Positions 45,594-55,108 of a stretch of DNA of 64,000 nt are shown in pieces; the stretch's first letter is position 1; each line of letters begins with the position of its first letter. Location: assembly GCF_006381105.1 (NCBI RefSeq), contig NZ_VDET01000002.1, positions 186,001 to 250,000 on the forward strand, in the 5' to 3' direction. A model generated the notes under the pieces. The model was given only the letters and a program-made list of their open reading frames with translations. It had not been told where the DNA came from and did not search any database. The stretch is from Flavicella sediminum. GTDB taxonomy: Bacteria; Bacteroidota; Bacteroidia; Flavobacteriales; Flavobacteriaceae. Both the position numbers and the translations under genes were made by a program.

Positions 45594-46298
45594 ATGACAA
45601 AACAATTCCTATTCGTACTTTTTATTAGCAGTCTTTTATTTTCTTGTGCAAAAGAAGCTAAAAATCAAATGCTTGTTCAAGGGGAAATAACTTATCTTAA
45701 AAAAGGAACCATTTATCTTGAAAAAATCAAGGAAGGTGTTTTATCTGTTGTAGATTCTTTGCCTGTTGAAGGAACCGGAAAATTTCAATTTTCAACCAGC
45801 GTTGAAAGTGCAGAAGTTTATTTTCTTTCTTTAGATAGAGAAGCAGAAAAAACCATTCCCTTTTTTGGTGAAAAAGGAAGTATTACCATCAACACTTCTT
45901 TAAATAAATTTGTACATAGCGCTAAAATTTCTGGCTCAAAAAATCAAGAAATTTTAGACAACTATAATGAAATCGCTGCCAAATTTAAAAATCAAAATTT
46001 AGATTTGATCAAAGAAAATTTCGAAGCTCAAAAAGCACAAGATCAAGAAAAATTAGCAGCTGTACTTCAAAAATCTAATAATTTAATTAGAAGGAATTAT
46101 TTGTACACAACTAATTTTGCCATCAACAATGCAGATAGTGAAGTAGCTCCTTATTTGGCTTTGACAAAACTAGCCAATGCCAATATTAAATTGCTAGATA
46201 CCATTAATAAATCCTTAAGTGAAGAAATTAAAAAATCGAGATACGGGAAAGAATTGAATTCTTATATAGAAAAAATAAAAGCTTCAGAAAAAGAATAA
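45594..46298 (+). CDS. DUF4369 lipoprotein
   Basis: The 234-residue protein has a lipoprotein signal ending LLFSC (Cys at 18). It is followed by a beta-rich DUF4369-type domain (VQGEITYLKKGTIYLEKI to GSITINTS) and a helical, charged C-terminal half. DUF4369 usually forms the N-terminal part of TlpA-like thiol-disulfide proteins in Bacteroidota, but no CxxC thioredoxin domain follows here. It is predicted to sit on a membrane facing the periplasm. The function is unknown. A strong palindromic terminator follows. Confidence 0.82.
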   Translation: MTKQFLFVLFISSLLFSCAKEAKNQMLVQGEITYLKKGTIYLEKIKEGVLSVVDSLPVEGTGKFQFSTSVESAEVYFLSLDREAEKTIPFFGEKGSITINTSLNKFVHSAKISGSKNQEILDNYNEIAAKFKNQNLDLIKENFEAQKAQDQEKLAAVLQKSNNLIRRNYLYTTNFAINNADSEVAPYLALTKLANANIKLLDTINKSLSEEIKKSRYGKELNSYIEKIKASEKE

Positions 46299-46319
46299 AT
46301 TCCGGAAAATTAAAAACGA

Positions 46320-46361
46320 AAAAAAGGCTATCTAAAATTAATTTTAGATAGCCTTTTTTTT
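46320..46361. terminator. bidirectional rho-independent terminator
   Basis: A perfect palindrome at 46326-46353 (GGCTATCTAAAA paired with TTTTAGATAGCC) is flanked by A-run and T-run. It ends both the plus-strand DUF4369 gene and the minus-strand BspA-like gene. Confidence 0.9.
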
Positions 46362-46374
46362 GATCGTAACTACT

Positions 46375-47505
46375 TTATTTTTTTACTACTCGTATTGTTG
46401 AAATAGCATAACCATTTTTATTATTACACTTCACAAAGTAAACTCCTGTTGCTAAGTCGCTCATATCTACAGAACCAAAAGCTTCTTTATGCCCCACAAG
46501 AACTCCAGATATATTATAAATATCTACAGAAGAAATAGCATCCGTTGAAAAGTTCAAATTATCTACAACTGGATTTGGATAGGCATCAAAAGATTCATTC
46601 GTAATAGAATTAATTGCTGCGGTTGGCGCTGCTTCTACAAAAGCACCGAAATCTTTCCAAACATCTGCAGTTTGATAAGCAGAAAGTGTACCATGAGGAA
46701 CTGTTAAAGTAGCACCTGCTGCTACCGTATTAAAAATTGATGACGTTGCATCTCCTGGACTACTATAAGTAAGAACTAAAGGCGTTTCACTTTCAACAAT
46801 CACTTCCGTTAAAGTTGAAATATTTCTAAACATATTGTGATTTGTTTCATTCAGCTTTGTGATAGAAGCAGGAAGTGTAATAGACGTCAGTCCGGTAGTA
46901 TTAAACGCACCTACAGAAATTGAATCCATAGCAGGCATACTTATTGTTTGAAGATTGGTACACTGCCAAAAAGACAATCCTTCAGTAGCTCTAGGCCCAA
47001 TAGCTGTTGCGCTAGGTAGATCTATACTTGTAAGAGATGTACAGTTTCTAAAAGATTGCACACCAATTAAACGAATATTAGGCATATTAACAGCTGTTAA
47101 TGCAGAACAATTTCTAAATGCATGCGCACCAACAGAACCTGATGAATTAGGAAAACTAATACTAGCAAGACTCCCACAATCCATAAATGATTGATGCCCT
47201 GGTTCCGTATCTCCATTAACAACTACTGATGTAATACTAGTTCCTTTAAATGCTTGACTAGAAATTAATTTGATAGCATATTCTACACCACCTTCAGTTA
47301 CCGTAGCAGGAATTACCAAAGAAGTAGGTACAGCACCAGCGTCAAAAGGCCCAGTCAGCGAAACTATATTTGGAGATCCAGGATCAGCGGCTGTCGTAAC
47401 GACAAAGTTAAAAGAAGCATCACTAAAAGTTTCGCCAGCTACAAGCTGCGCATTTATCAGTGTGGTTGTTAATAATGTGATGAATAAAAGTAATGTTTGT
47501 TTCAT
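46375..47505 (-). CDS. secreted BspA-like leucine-rich repeat protein with T9SS sorting domain (copy 1)
   Basis: This 376-residue protein has a signal peptide (MKQTLLLFITLL to INAQ). A series of short leucine-rich repeats of the BspA/TpLRR type follows (repeats like FRNCSALTAVNMPNIRLIG and FRNCTSLTSIDLPSAT, about residues 85-240). The C-terminal type A T9SS sorting domain begins AYPNPVVDNLNFS and ends STIRVVKK. It is exported and probably anchored to the surface, where it could bind glycans or host proteins. A shorter paralogue of the gene at 47732..48994. A GGGNNNNAATGTTGCAAA site lies about 90 bp upstream. Confidence 0.9.
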   Translation of the reverse strand: MKQTLLLFITLLTTTLINAQLVAGETFSDASFNFVVTTAADPGSPNIVSLTGPFDAGAVPTSLVIPATVTEGGVEYAIKLISSQAFKGTSITSVVVNGDTEPGHQSFMDCGSLASISFPNSSGSVGAHAFRNCSALTAVNMPNIRLIGVQSFRNCTSLTSIDLPSATAIGPRATEGLSFWQCTNLQTISMPAMDSISVGAFNTTGLTSITLPASITKLNETNHNMFRNISTLTEVIVESETPLVLTYSSPGDATSSIFNTVAAGATLTVPHGTLSAYQTADVWKDFGAFVEAAPTAAINSITNESFDAYPNPVVDNLNFSTDAISSVDIYNISGVLVGHKEAFGSVDMSDLATGVYFVKCNNKNGYAISTIRVVKK

Positions 47506-47593
47506 TTTAAAATAGGATTAAGTTAATAATAAAGCTTATTGCTAATTTATTTTAAACAGTACAAATGGCTTGCATTCTTTTGTTTCACAACTC

Positions 47594-47611
47594 GGGCTTA
47601 AATGTTGCAAA
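47594..47611 (+). promoter_or_regulatory. candidate HTCS operator upstream of BspA-like copy 1
   Basis: GGGCTTAAATGTTGCAAA fits the pattern GGGNNNNAATGTTGCAAA exactly as at 54956-54973, in the HTCS/sulfatase intergenic region. The site lies about 90-105 bp upstream of the minus-strand start at 47505. Confidence 0.4.
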
Positions 47612-47682
47612 TACTTACAACTAGCTAATTATCAACAAAAACTCACTATCCTTTGTCTATAAATGGCTGAAAATTTTGACAT

Positions 47683-47718
47683 AAAAAAAAGGAGCGCTTA
47701 AGCACTCCTTTTTTTCAT
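47683..47718 (-). terminator. rho-independent terminator after BspA-like copy 2
   Basis: Stem GGAGCGCTT/AAGCACTCC (one C-A mismatch, 47691-47708) is flanked by an A-run and a T-run. It lies just past the stop of the minus-strand gene ending at 47732. Confidence 0.82.
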
Positions 47719-47731
47719 TACTTATTCTTTG

Positions 47732-48994
47732 TTATTTTTTAACAACTTTAATTGTTGAAATAGTCGCCCCATTAACATCGTTACATTTTACAAAATAAAT
47801 ACCTGTTGTTAAGTTGCTCATATCTACTGAACCTACAATTTCTTGGTGCCCAATATTCGCTCCTGAAATAGTATAAACATCTACGGAAACAACCTCTTCA
47901 GAAACTATATTTAAAGTATTCACCACCGGGTTAGGGTATGCACTAATTCCTGATTCTTCGACAGCGTCTATACTCAATGCAGCCTCTACAACAAGAGTTC
48001 CAAAGTCTTTCCAAACATCTCCTGTGCTATAATCAGAAGACGTAGCAGCAGCAGGTATTGTTAAGGTAACACCTGATAGTGTAATATCATCAAAAATAGA
48101 GGAATTAGCGGCTGCATCTCCACCTACAAAAGCTGGATTGTATGATAATGGTATCGTTGTATTATATTCTATCGTAACATTAGTCAAACTAGTACAGCCT
48201 TTAAACATATTATAGTTAGTTTGATCAAGTACAGCTACTGTTGAAGGTAAAGTAATTGAAGTAAGCGATGTACAACTATTAAAAGCACCTACAGCAATAC
48301 TTTCAACAACAGGCATGCTAATCGTTTCAAGATTTGAGCACTGCCAAAATACCAAACCGACATGCGCATCTGCATCGCCAAGATCTGTCAGCGCAGGTAA
48401 ACTTATTGATGTCATCGAAGCATTTCTAAAAGACTGAGATCCAAGTGTAGTTAAACTACTAAAGTCTGTTGTTGTAAATGGACCACTATTTTGAAAAGTA
48501 TTATTACCTGTTGAGGTTGCGCTACTTGCATTAATATCCGCCAACACAGGACATCCTTTAAACGTACTATTACCAAGAGAGCCTGTAACACTTGCAATGT
48601 TTGCAGTTTCTAATTTAGAACAATTTAAAAAAGCACTATTACCAATTGAAATGGCATTTGGAAGGTTTACCGTTACAAGATTTGTACAACCATTAAAAGC
48701 TTGTAACGCAATAGCAGCCTCTGCCGTACTTGTTATAGAGGTAATTGTTAAGTCTGCTTTAAAAACTCCAGAAGGAAGTAAAGTTATATCGTAGTCGTAA
48801 GTACCATCATTTATTGAAGCAGGAATATCTAAATCAGTAGCTGTATATCCTATAACTTTAACTTCATTAGGACTGGCAGAGGTAACTTCATATTCATAGC
48901 CATTTACATCTGTAAATGTAGCTCCAATAGTTTGAGCATTTGTAAATGTTATTGCTAACAAGGCAATAATTAAAAGTAGTGGTTTTTTCATCAT
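47732..48994 (-). CDS. secreted BspA-like leucine-rich repeat protein with T9SS sorting domain (copy 2)
   Basis: This 420-residue protein is a tandem paralogue of copy 1. It has a signal peptide ending FTNAQ, about ten BspA-type repeats (FNGCTNLVTVNLPNAISIG, FLNCSKLETANIASV, and so on, residues about 95-270), and a type A T9SS tail (AYPNPVVNTLNIVS to STIKVVKK). It carries extra repeats that copy 1 lacks. Export through T9SS and surface attachment are expected from the tail. The ligand is unknown. Two candidate operators lie upstream at 49059-49102. Confidence 0.9.
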   Translation of the reverse strand: MMKKPLLLIIALLAITFTNAQTIGATFTDVNGYEYEVTSASPNEVKVIGYTATDLDIPASINDGTYDYDITLLPSGVFKADLTITSITSTAEAAIALQAFNGCTNLVTVNLPNAISIGNSAFLNCSKLETANIASVTGSLGNSTFKGCPVLADINASSATSTGNNTFQNSGPFTTTDFSSLTTLGSQSFRNASMTSISLPALTDLGDADAHVGLVFWQCSNLETISMPVVESIAVGAFNSCTSLTSITLPSTVAVLDQTNYNMFKGCTSLTNVTIEYNTTIPLSYNPAFVGGDAAANSSIFDDITLSGVTLTIPAAATSSDYSTGDVWKDFGTLVVEAALSIDAVEESGISAYPNPVVNTLNIVSEEVVSVDVYTISGANIGHQEIVGSVDMSNLTTGIYFVKCNDVNGATISTIKVVKK

Positions 48995-49058
48995 TCTTAA
49001 AATTTAAATAGTTAGTGATTGGTTTTAATGCTGCTAAACTATTTAAAATTCAAGGTTC

Positions 49059-49102
49059 TTATTGGGGGTAATTGTAGCAAATAAGGTGTTAAAATGTTGC
49101 GA
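49059..49102 (+). promoter_or_regulatory. tandem candidate HTCS operators upstream of BspA-like copy 2
   Basis: Two relatives of the AATGTTGC element lie in direct orientation about 22 bp apart: TTATTGGGGGTAATTGTAGC followed by AAA (from 49060), and AAGGTGTTAAAATGTTGCGA (49083-49102). The second carries an exact AATGTTGC, about 100 bp before the minus-strand start at 48994. Confidence 0.4.
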
Positions 49103-49188
49103 TTCACAAACTTTTATCTAATTAAACTACTTACCGTGTTTTATTCTTGGAAAAGAATAATAAAAACACAAATCAACCAATACAAAAA

Positions 49189-50640
49189 CTACTGAAATTT
49201 AAAAAGTTCCTGGTTTTCAAATTCAGATGAATAAAACTCATTTTTCTCAGTAGGTTCAGGTGCCTTATTTTCAACGCGCCAAGTCTGTAATTTGGCAAAA
49301 AGTTCTTTAGCCTTTTCAGGATTAGTTGCTGACAAATTGTGCTGCTCTCCTTCGTCGTTCAATAAATCATACAGTTCCAACTCATTATATTCATAATAGT
49401 GATGCAATTTCCAAGCTCCCGAAATAACTACAGAACCAGGTCGAGTTCTAAACAAGGCATCTTTGCTTTCATCTTTTCCTTTTTTGTACGCTTGTAAATA
49501 AATAGGAAAATGAAAAAATAAATCTCTTTCTATAGGTTTCCCTTTAAAAACAGGCATAAGATTCACCCCGTCTAAAACAGCGGCTTTCTTTTGTGGAGCA
49601 GCAATCGTCTGAAGCGTTGGAAACAAATCTAAATTAGAAACATTTTGATTTGAAATTGTATTTGCTTGAATTTGGCTGGGCCATTTTATAATTAACGGAA
49701 CGCGAATTCCTCCTTCATAATAAGACCCTTTCCCTGCTCTTAATGGAGCTTGATTAGATATAACATGAATACCACCGTTATCAGATGTAAATAACACCAA
49801 GGTATTTTTCTCCAAACCTTTTTCTCTTAAAGCCGTTAGCAACTTACCAATATTCTCATCCATAGAAGCTACCATAGCCGCATATTTAGCATTATTTTGC
49901 CCCTTAATTCCTTTTTTATTTTGAAATTTTTCTACCAAATATTCTTTCCCCATTAAGGGTGTATGCACCGCATAATAAGGCAAATACACAAAAAAAGTCG
50001 TGTCCTTATTTTTTTCTACAAATGAAATAGCTTCATCGGTTAATCGATCCGTTAAATATTCTCCTTTCGGACCGTCCTTGATAAAATCTATTTTATAGGG
50101 TGAAAAATAACCTCCTTTTCCTGGATTTCCTTTGCTACTTCCTCCTACATTAACATCAATTCCTTGCTTCAAAGGATTATCTCCTACATGCCATTTTCCA
50201 AAATTAGCCGTTATATAACCTGCCGATTTTAACATTTTAGGTAAAGTGTACACCTTGTTACTAAGATGTTGTGTGTTTTTTATAGGAATCAATTTTCTGG
50301 TTTTCGGATTTCCTCTATCAGAAGGGCTTACTGTAAACACTCCGTGTTTAGGGGTGTTTAAACCCGAAATTAAACAAGCTCTACTCGGTGCACAATTGGC
50401 AGCGCCCGCATATGCATTTGTAAACACCATTCCTTGTTTTGCCAACGCATCAATATTCGGAGTTTCATAATAGCTACTCCCCATAAATCCAAGATCTTTC
50501 CATCCTAAATCATCAATATTTATCAATACAATATTGGGCTTATTTTGAATTGTCGTTTTTTTAATTTTAGCTTCTTTGCAAGAAAGTAGCAAGCTAATAC
50601 TCCATAATAGAAGAATAACTTTGGGCGCTGTCAATTTCAA
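49189..50640 (-). CDS. S1-family sulfatase lipoprotein
   Basis: The 483-residue protein has a lipoprotein signal with lipobox LLLSC (Cys21), metal ligands in LINIDDLGW, and the formylglycine motif Cys83-Ala-Pro-Ser-Arg87 followed by ACLISG. KWHVGD and TSDNGG are further conserved sulfatase elements. It needs a formylglycine-generating enzyme from elsewhere. It should hydrolyse sulfate esters from a polysaccharide in the periplasm or on the surface. It follows the HTCS gene by 40 bp on the same strand and is probably cotranscribed with it. Confidence 0.94.
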   Translation of the reverse strand: MKLTAPKVILLLWSISLLLSCKEAKIKKTTIQNKPNIVLINIDDLGWKDLGFMGSSYYETPNIDALAKQGMVFTNAYAGAANCAPSRACLISGLNTPKHGVFTVSPSDRGNPKTRKLIPIKNTQHLSNKVYTLPKMLKSAGYITANFGKWHVGDNPLKQGIDVNVGGSSKGNPGKGGYFSPYKIDFIKDGPKGEYLTDRLTDEAISFVEKNKDTTFFVYLPYYAVHTPLMGKEYLVEKFQNKKGIKGQNNAKYAAMVASMDENIGKLLTALREKGLEKNTLVLFTSDNGGIHVISNQAPLRAGKGSYYEGGIRVPLIIKWPSQIQANTISNQNVSNLDLFPTLQTIAAPQKKAAVLDGVNLMPVFKGKPIERDLFFHFPIYLQAYKKGKDESKDALFRTRPGSVVISGAWKLHHYYEYNELELYDLLNDEGEQHNLSATNPEKAKELFAKLQTWRVENKAPEPTEKNEFYSSEFENQELFKFQ

Positions 50641-50680
50641 TAGAATTAGTTTTAGTATTATATCTTTCTAAACAAATACA

Positions 50681-53600
50681 TTAAGAAGCTTCTTCCTCTT
50701 CTTTTTGCTTGTGTTTTTTAATATATTCAGTCGGACTCATACCGTATTCTTTTTGAAAACATTTTCCAAAATACTTTTGGTTATTAAAGCCTGTCATATA
50801 GGCTATTTCAGAAAGATAGAGTTCATTTTTCTGTAACAACTGCTCGGCTCTTTTCAATCGAATTTTTTTAATAAAATTCACTGGGGTATCGTTTAAAATT
50901 GTTTGAATTTTTCGATACAAATTGGCCCTACTCATCCCTACTTCTGAAGCAAGATACTCTACGCTCAATAAATTATCATTCATTGATTCTTCAATGATAC
51001 TTACCAATTTTCGAATAAATTTTTCATTGTTCGAATCTACTTCAATTTCAGAAGGTGTTGGCGTAATAATTTTCCCATATTGTTTTTTTAATTGCCCTCT
51101 TGAAATAAATGTATTCTTTACTTTCCATTTTACAAATTCTAAACTAAAAGGCTTTTCAATATAATCATCTGCTCCAAGACTTAAACATTCAATTTTAGAT
51201 TCTTCAGAATTCTTGGCCGTCAACATAAAAACAGGAATGCTATTGACTTTCGGATTCGCTTTAATTTTTTTCAACATTGAAATTCCATTTTCCAAAGGCA
51301 TCAAAATATCACTGATAATCAATTGTGGCATTTCTTTTAAAACGGCTGCATAACCTTCTACTCCATTGGTCGCCTCAACAATGTTAAATTCGTCTTTTAA
51401 CTCCTCTTTTAGCATCGATCTCAAATCATTATTATCCTCAACAAGCAATACTTTTGGTTTATCGGATTTTTGTTTTGCTTTGGCCTCATGTTCTTGCGCG
51501 ACTTCCTCAATAATTTGAAATTCAGAATTTTTGATAAAATTCTTTTTTAACGGCTCAGCAATCTCAATACGCTCTTCTCTTGTGTATCGTTTTTTATCAA
51601 TAGGAAGTACAAAAGTAAAATTGGTAAAGGTATTTTCTTTGCTTTCTACAGTAATAGAGCCATGGTGGCGTTCTATCAACTTCTCTACCAGCTCCATACC
51701 AATTCCAGTTCCTGGAATAGGATTACTAGATGGCCTAGTTGCTTGGTAATACCTATTAAATATAAATGGCAAATCGGCCTCTGGAATACCTATACCATTA
51801 TCGCGTACACTACATTTAATATAGGTTCCTTTTTCTAAATTCAACTCTTTAGAATTCTCTTCGGTCATAGCCAAAGTTTCTAAATGAACGGTTATCTCAC
51901 CATTTTCTGGTGTATATTTAAACGCATTGGACAAAAGATTGAATAATATTTTTTCTAAAATATCAACATCGTACCAACCTTTAATTTTTTTCTCTTTGGA
52001 AACAAAAGCATAATTAATGTTCAGTGTTTTTGCAAAATCATTAAAAGCATTTTTAATGATATTAATATCTTTTACCAAATCATTTTTTGAGATTCTTAAT
52101 TTAAATTTACCCTCATCAAATTTTCGAATATCCATAATTTGATTGATCAATCTTCGCATTCGTAAAGTATTGTTGTAAATACGTTGTGAAGTTATTGGAC
52201 TCAAAGTAAAATTCTTTTCTTTAACTACTTTTTCAATGGTTCCAAAAATTAAGGAAAGTGGTGTTCTTAATTCATGAGAAATATCTGTAAAAAACACCAT
52301 TTTCATTCTATTGTGCTCATTGTCTTTCTCTCTACTAATGGTTTCTTTTACCAAATTCTTTTTCAAACGATACCACCTTCTTATTAAAAACACAGCAACA
52401 AATAATAGAATGCCACCAACAATAAAATAAACTATATAAGCCCAAGTGCTTTTCCAAATGGGTGGTTCAATTTTAAATTTCAACACGGTAGGCTCTTCAT
52501 TCCAAACTCCTTCACTATTAGAACTCTTCACTTTAAAAGTATACTTCCCCGGCGACAAATCATTGTAATTTGCATTTCTGTTAGAAGCATTTGTATAAAT
52601 CCAATAATTGTTCAATCCTTCTAATTTATAGGCGTATTTATTTTTACTTGGCGAAGTAAGGTCTAAAGAAGAAAACTTCACTACAATGTTGTTTTTATTA
52701 TAAGGTAGTACAATAGAATTTTCCGAATCAATAAGTATATCGCTTGATTCATTTAATTCCGAATTTTTCTGATCTGCCTTTGTTGCACCGAGGGTTGTAA
52801 AATTGGTAATGACCGTTGTAGGAATTTTACTATTTTGAGAAAATTTATTTGTAAAAACCGAATAAAATCCTTCAGAACAACCAAAATACAGTTGATTATT
52901 TAATTTATTAGCAGCACTAGAATTATACACAAATTGACTTTCTTTAACGCCATCTTCAATTCCAAAATGCCTGAATTTTTCTCTTTTTAAATGAAATCGA
53001 ATCAGCCCCTCTTGTGTACTTAACCATAAATTATTTTTTGAATCTTGTTGAATAGCCGCAATGGTATTCGTCATTAAACCATTGGCTTTGCCAAAGTGTT
53101 TAAAATTATCTGAATCTTTGAGATACAAGAGCAAACCTCCTCCTCTAGTTCCTATCCAAATATTTTCTTCATGATCTTCATGTAAACTTAATATTGCATT
53201 AGACGTTAAACCATTATCTACAGAAGGCAAATACTCGTCAATAGATTCGTTATTAAAATCGATTTTAAAAAGCCCTTCACCTCTTGTACCTACCCACAAT
53301 TCATTCTTTTTTGTATACAATAAAGTAGACGTATGGTTGTTTGCTAATTTTGCTCTAACTTCTAATTTAAATTTAGATAATTGATTTTCTGAATTAACAA
53401 TATCGACCCCTCCATTCCAAAGTCCAACCCAAAATTCATTTTTATTAATTACCGCCAAATCTGTAATAGAATTCCGAAACTTCTTTAGTTCCGTCATTTG
53501 CAATTTTTTTTGATTTACCGAAAACCTATTAGACTCATATACGGTAGAACCATTTACCAACAGTAATTTGTCCATTTCAAAATTCTGAGCAACGATATTT

Positions 53601-54811
53601 ACACTACTAAGAGAAGTCTTTATTTTGTAATAATCATTCGTTTTTGGATTGTAACGATACAGACCATCATTCATACCTACCAACACCGTATTTCCAGAAT
53701 AACACAAAATACTCCTAGCTACTACGTTGTCAATAGAGGTATCCGCTTCAATTTTATTGAAATTAAAAATAGATGCTCGTCCTAAATGTTTATTTATTCC
53801 TTTTAAAGATCCGATCCATAAGTTTCCAAAAGAATCGAATGTTGTGGTATTGATATGATTATTTTTAAGTCTCCCTTCTGTTACTGTTTGAGAAAAATAA
53901 ACAAACTGATAAGCATTCTCATTCTTTACTGCTTTAAACAATCCACCAGTTGTTCCAATCCAAAGCTCTCCATTTTTTGGATTAATGGTTAAAGAAGTTG
54001 CTTTCGCTTTTGCAGAGTAAGAACTGACAAAATCATGATAAGCTTCAAGTACTTCCACTTTAAAATCTGACTTATTATAACCTAAAATATAAAGTCCTTT
54101 TGTTGTTAGCGCAATTATCTTATTATTTTCTATGAGTTTTATAGACCTGATATCCTTGTTAAAATTACTTTCTATATATTCATTTTTATCATTTAAAATA
54201 AAAATTCCTTTAGGGGTCCCTAACCACTTTCTACCAAAATTATCTTCTACAAAAGAATTAATTTGTCGATTGAAACTAATTAAATTATCACTATTGGTAT
54301 AGTTGAACTTTGTATCAAAATTGGCTGTATGAAATTCCTTACTTGGTTTAATTTTAATCAAGCCTGTATTTCTTAAATTTGCCCAAATAGTGCCGTCAAT
54401 CGATTTATAAAGAACCGTAGAGGTATTATTTTTATAAAAACCGCTAAACTTATTTTCTTTCCTATTAAAACGAATCAAGTAACTTTCACTACCCACCCAT
54501 AAATCCTTATTATCGTCTTCAATAATAGAATTAATACCATTATTTGGAATGGAATTAGGATCAAAAACATCATATTGATATGAAACCAAATTATTTCCAT
54601 CATATTTATACAAACCTGTGTCACTTGCAATCCATAAATAGCCAAAACTATCTACAAACAAAGCATTCACCCTTTTATTAAAGGAGATTCCTTGCGTTTC
54701 CAATTCATGAAAATAAGTTTTATTAGCCTGTGAATAACTAAACATAAAACTAAATACAAAAAGTAACAGCCAACTGTATTTTAAGAAGTTATATTTTTTA
54801 ATTTGAACCAC
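50681..54811 (-). CDS. hybrid two-component system regulator (HTCS)
   Basis: This 1376-residue one-protein signalling system has, in order: a signal peptide (about 1-28); two seven-bladed propeller sensor domains of Reg_prop repeats (about 40-660, units like DSFGYLWIASDTGLYKY); a Y_Y_Y domain (about 700-785); a transmembrane helix (791-810); a histidine kinase with phosphoacceptor His846 (SHELRTPL) and ATPase motifs DNGIGIP and GTGIGMELV; a receiver domain with Asp1168 (ISDILMP) and Lys1220; and an AraC-type HTH (about 1270-1370). HTCS proteins sense oligosaccharides in the periplasm and switch on a nearby utilisation locus, here the sulfatases and fucosidase. Confidence 0.97.
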   Translation of the reverse strand: MVQIKKYNFLKYSWLLLFVFSFMFSYSQANKTYFHELETQGISFNKRVNALFVDSFGYLWIASDTGLYKYDGNNLVSYQYDVFDPNSIPNNGINSIIEDDNKDLWVGSESYLIRFNRKENKFSGFYKNNTSTVLYKSIDGTIWANLRNTGLIKIKPSKEFHTANFDTKFNYTNSDNLISFNRQINSFVEDNFGRKWLGTPKGIFILNDKNEYIESNFNKDIRSIKLIENNKIIALTTKGLYILGYNKSDFKVEVLEAYHDFVSSYSAKAKATSLTINPKNGELWIGTTGGLFKAVKNENAYQFVYFSQTVTEGRLKNNHINTTTFDSFGNLWIGSLKGINKHLGRASIFNFNKIEADTSIDNVVARSILCYSGNTVLVGMNDGLYRYNPKTNDYYKIKTSLSSVNIVAQNFEMDKLLLVNGSTVYESNRFSVNQKKLQMTELKKFRNSITDLAVINKNEFWVGLWNGGVDIVNSENQLSKFKLEVRAKLANNHTSTLLYTKKNELWVGTRGEGLFKIDFNNESIDEYLPSVDNGLTSNAILSLHEDHEENIWIGTRGGGLLLYLKDSDNFKHFGKANGLMTNTIAAIQQDSKNNLWLSTQEGLIRFHLKREKFRHFGIEDGVKESQFVYNSSAANKLNNQLYFGCSEGFYSVFTNKFSQNSKIPTTVITNFTTLGATKADQKNSELNESSDILIDSENSIVLPYNKNNIVVKFSSLDLTSPSKNKYAYKLEGLNNYWIYTNASNRNANYNDLSPGKYTFKVKSSNSEGVWNEEPTVLKFKIEPPIWKSTWAYIVYFIVGGILLFVAVFLIRRWYRLKKNLVKETISREKDNEHNRMKMVFFTDISHELRTPLSLIFGTIEKVVKEKNFTLSPITSQRIYNNTLRMRRLINQIMDIRKFDEGKFKLRISKNDLVKDINIIKNAFNDFAKTLNINYAFVSKEKKIKGWYDVDILEKILFNLLSNAFKYTPENGEITVHLETLAMTEENSKELNLEKGTYIKCSVRDNGIGIPEADLPFIFNRYYQATRPSSNPIPGTGIGMELVEKLIERHHGSITVESKENTFTNFTFVLPIDKKRYTREERIEIAEPLKKNFIKNSEFQIIEEVAQEHEAKAKQKSDKPKVLLVEDNNDLRSMLKEELKDEFNIVEATNGVEGYAAVLKEMPQLIISDILMPLENGISMLKKIKANPKVNSIPVFMLTAKNSEESKIECLSLGADDYIEKPFSLEFVKWKVKNTFISRGQLKKQYGKIITPTPSEIEVDSNNEKFIRKLVSIIEESMNDNLLSVEYLASEVGMSRANLYRKIQTILNDTPVNFIKKIRLKRAEQLLQKNELYLSEIAYMTGFNNQKYFGKCFQKEYGMSPTEYIKKHKQKEEEEAS

Positions 54812-54873
54812 GAATTTCGGTATTTGATTAAACTGATTTTAAGGAGAATCACAAAAAATGTAGCTACTAAAAT

Positions 54874-55028
54874 AGCACTAAAATGTTCCCATCACAAGTT
54901 CGGTCTTTTTTTAATTATGGCACAATCTCAAATAGGCAATCATGTTGATTCTTATGGGTACTAATGTTGCAAACCGTCAAAATTAGCTTATTCTATCACC
55001 TGTGCAACATATAAGGGTGCTAAATGAG
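54874..55028. promoter_or_regulatory. HTCS/sulfatase divergent control region with candidate operators
   Basis: In the 297-bp divergent intergenic region, GGGTACTAATGTTGCAAA (54956-54973) matches the site upstream of BspA-like copy 1. Weaker relatives are ATAAGGGTGCTAAATG (55011-55026) and GCACTAAAATGTTCCC (54875-54890). ATGTTGC (54964-54970) and GCAACAT (55004-55010) also form an inverted pair. No ORF is present in the gap. Confidence 0.45.
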
Positions 55029-55051
55029 AAATCTAAAACTACTAATGTTTA

Positions 55052-55059
55052 TATATTTG
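55052..55059 (+). promoter_or_regulatory. candidate -7 box for the sulfatase gene
   Basis: TATATTTG matches TAnnTTTG perfectly, 49 nt before the ATG at 55109. No TTTG occurs at the normal -33 spacing, as expected for an activator-dependent promoter. The candidate HTCS site at 55011-55026 lies just upstream. Confidence 0.45.
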
Positions 55060-55108
55060 ATTTTGTGGTAAAATGGTTTACTACTCTCAATAATTAAACC
55101 TAGATAAA

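Noticed and set aside
45594-46298. TlpA-like thiol-disulfide protein
   Set aside because: The DUF4369-like domain is present, but there is no thioredoxin domain and no CxxC motif.
47732-48994. Repetitive DNA resembling a repeat array
   Set aside because: The repetition comes from leucine-rich protein repeats in a continuous coding frame, with signal peptide and T9SS tail.
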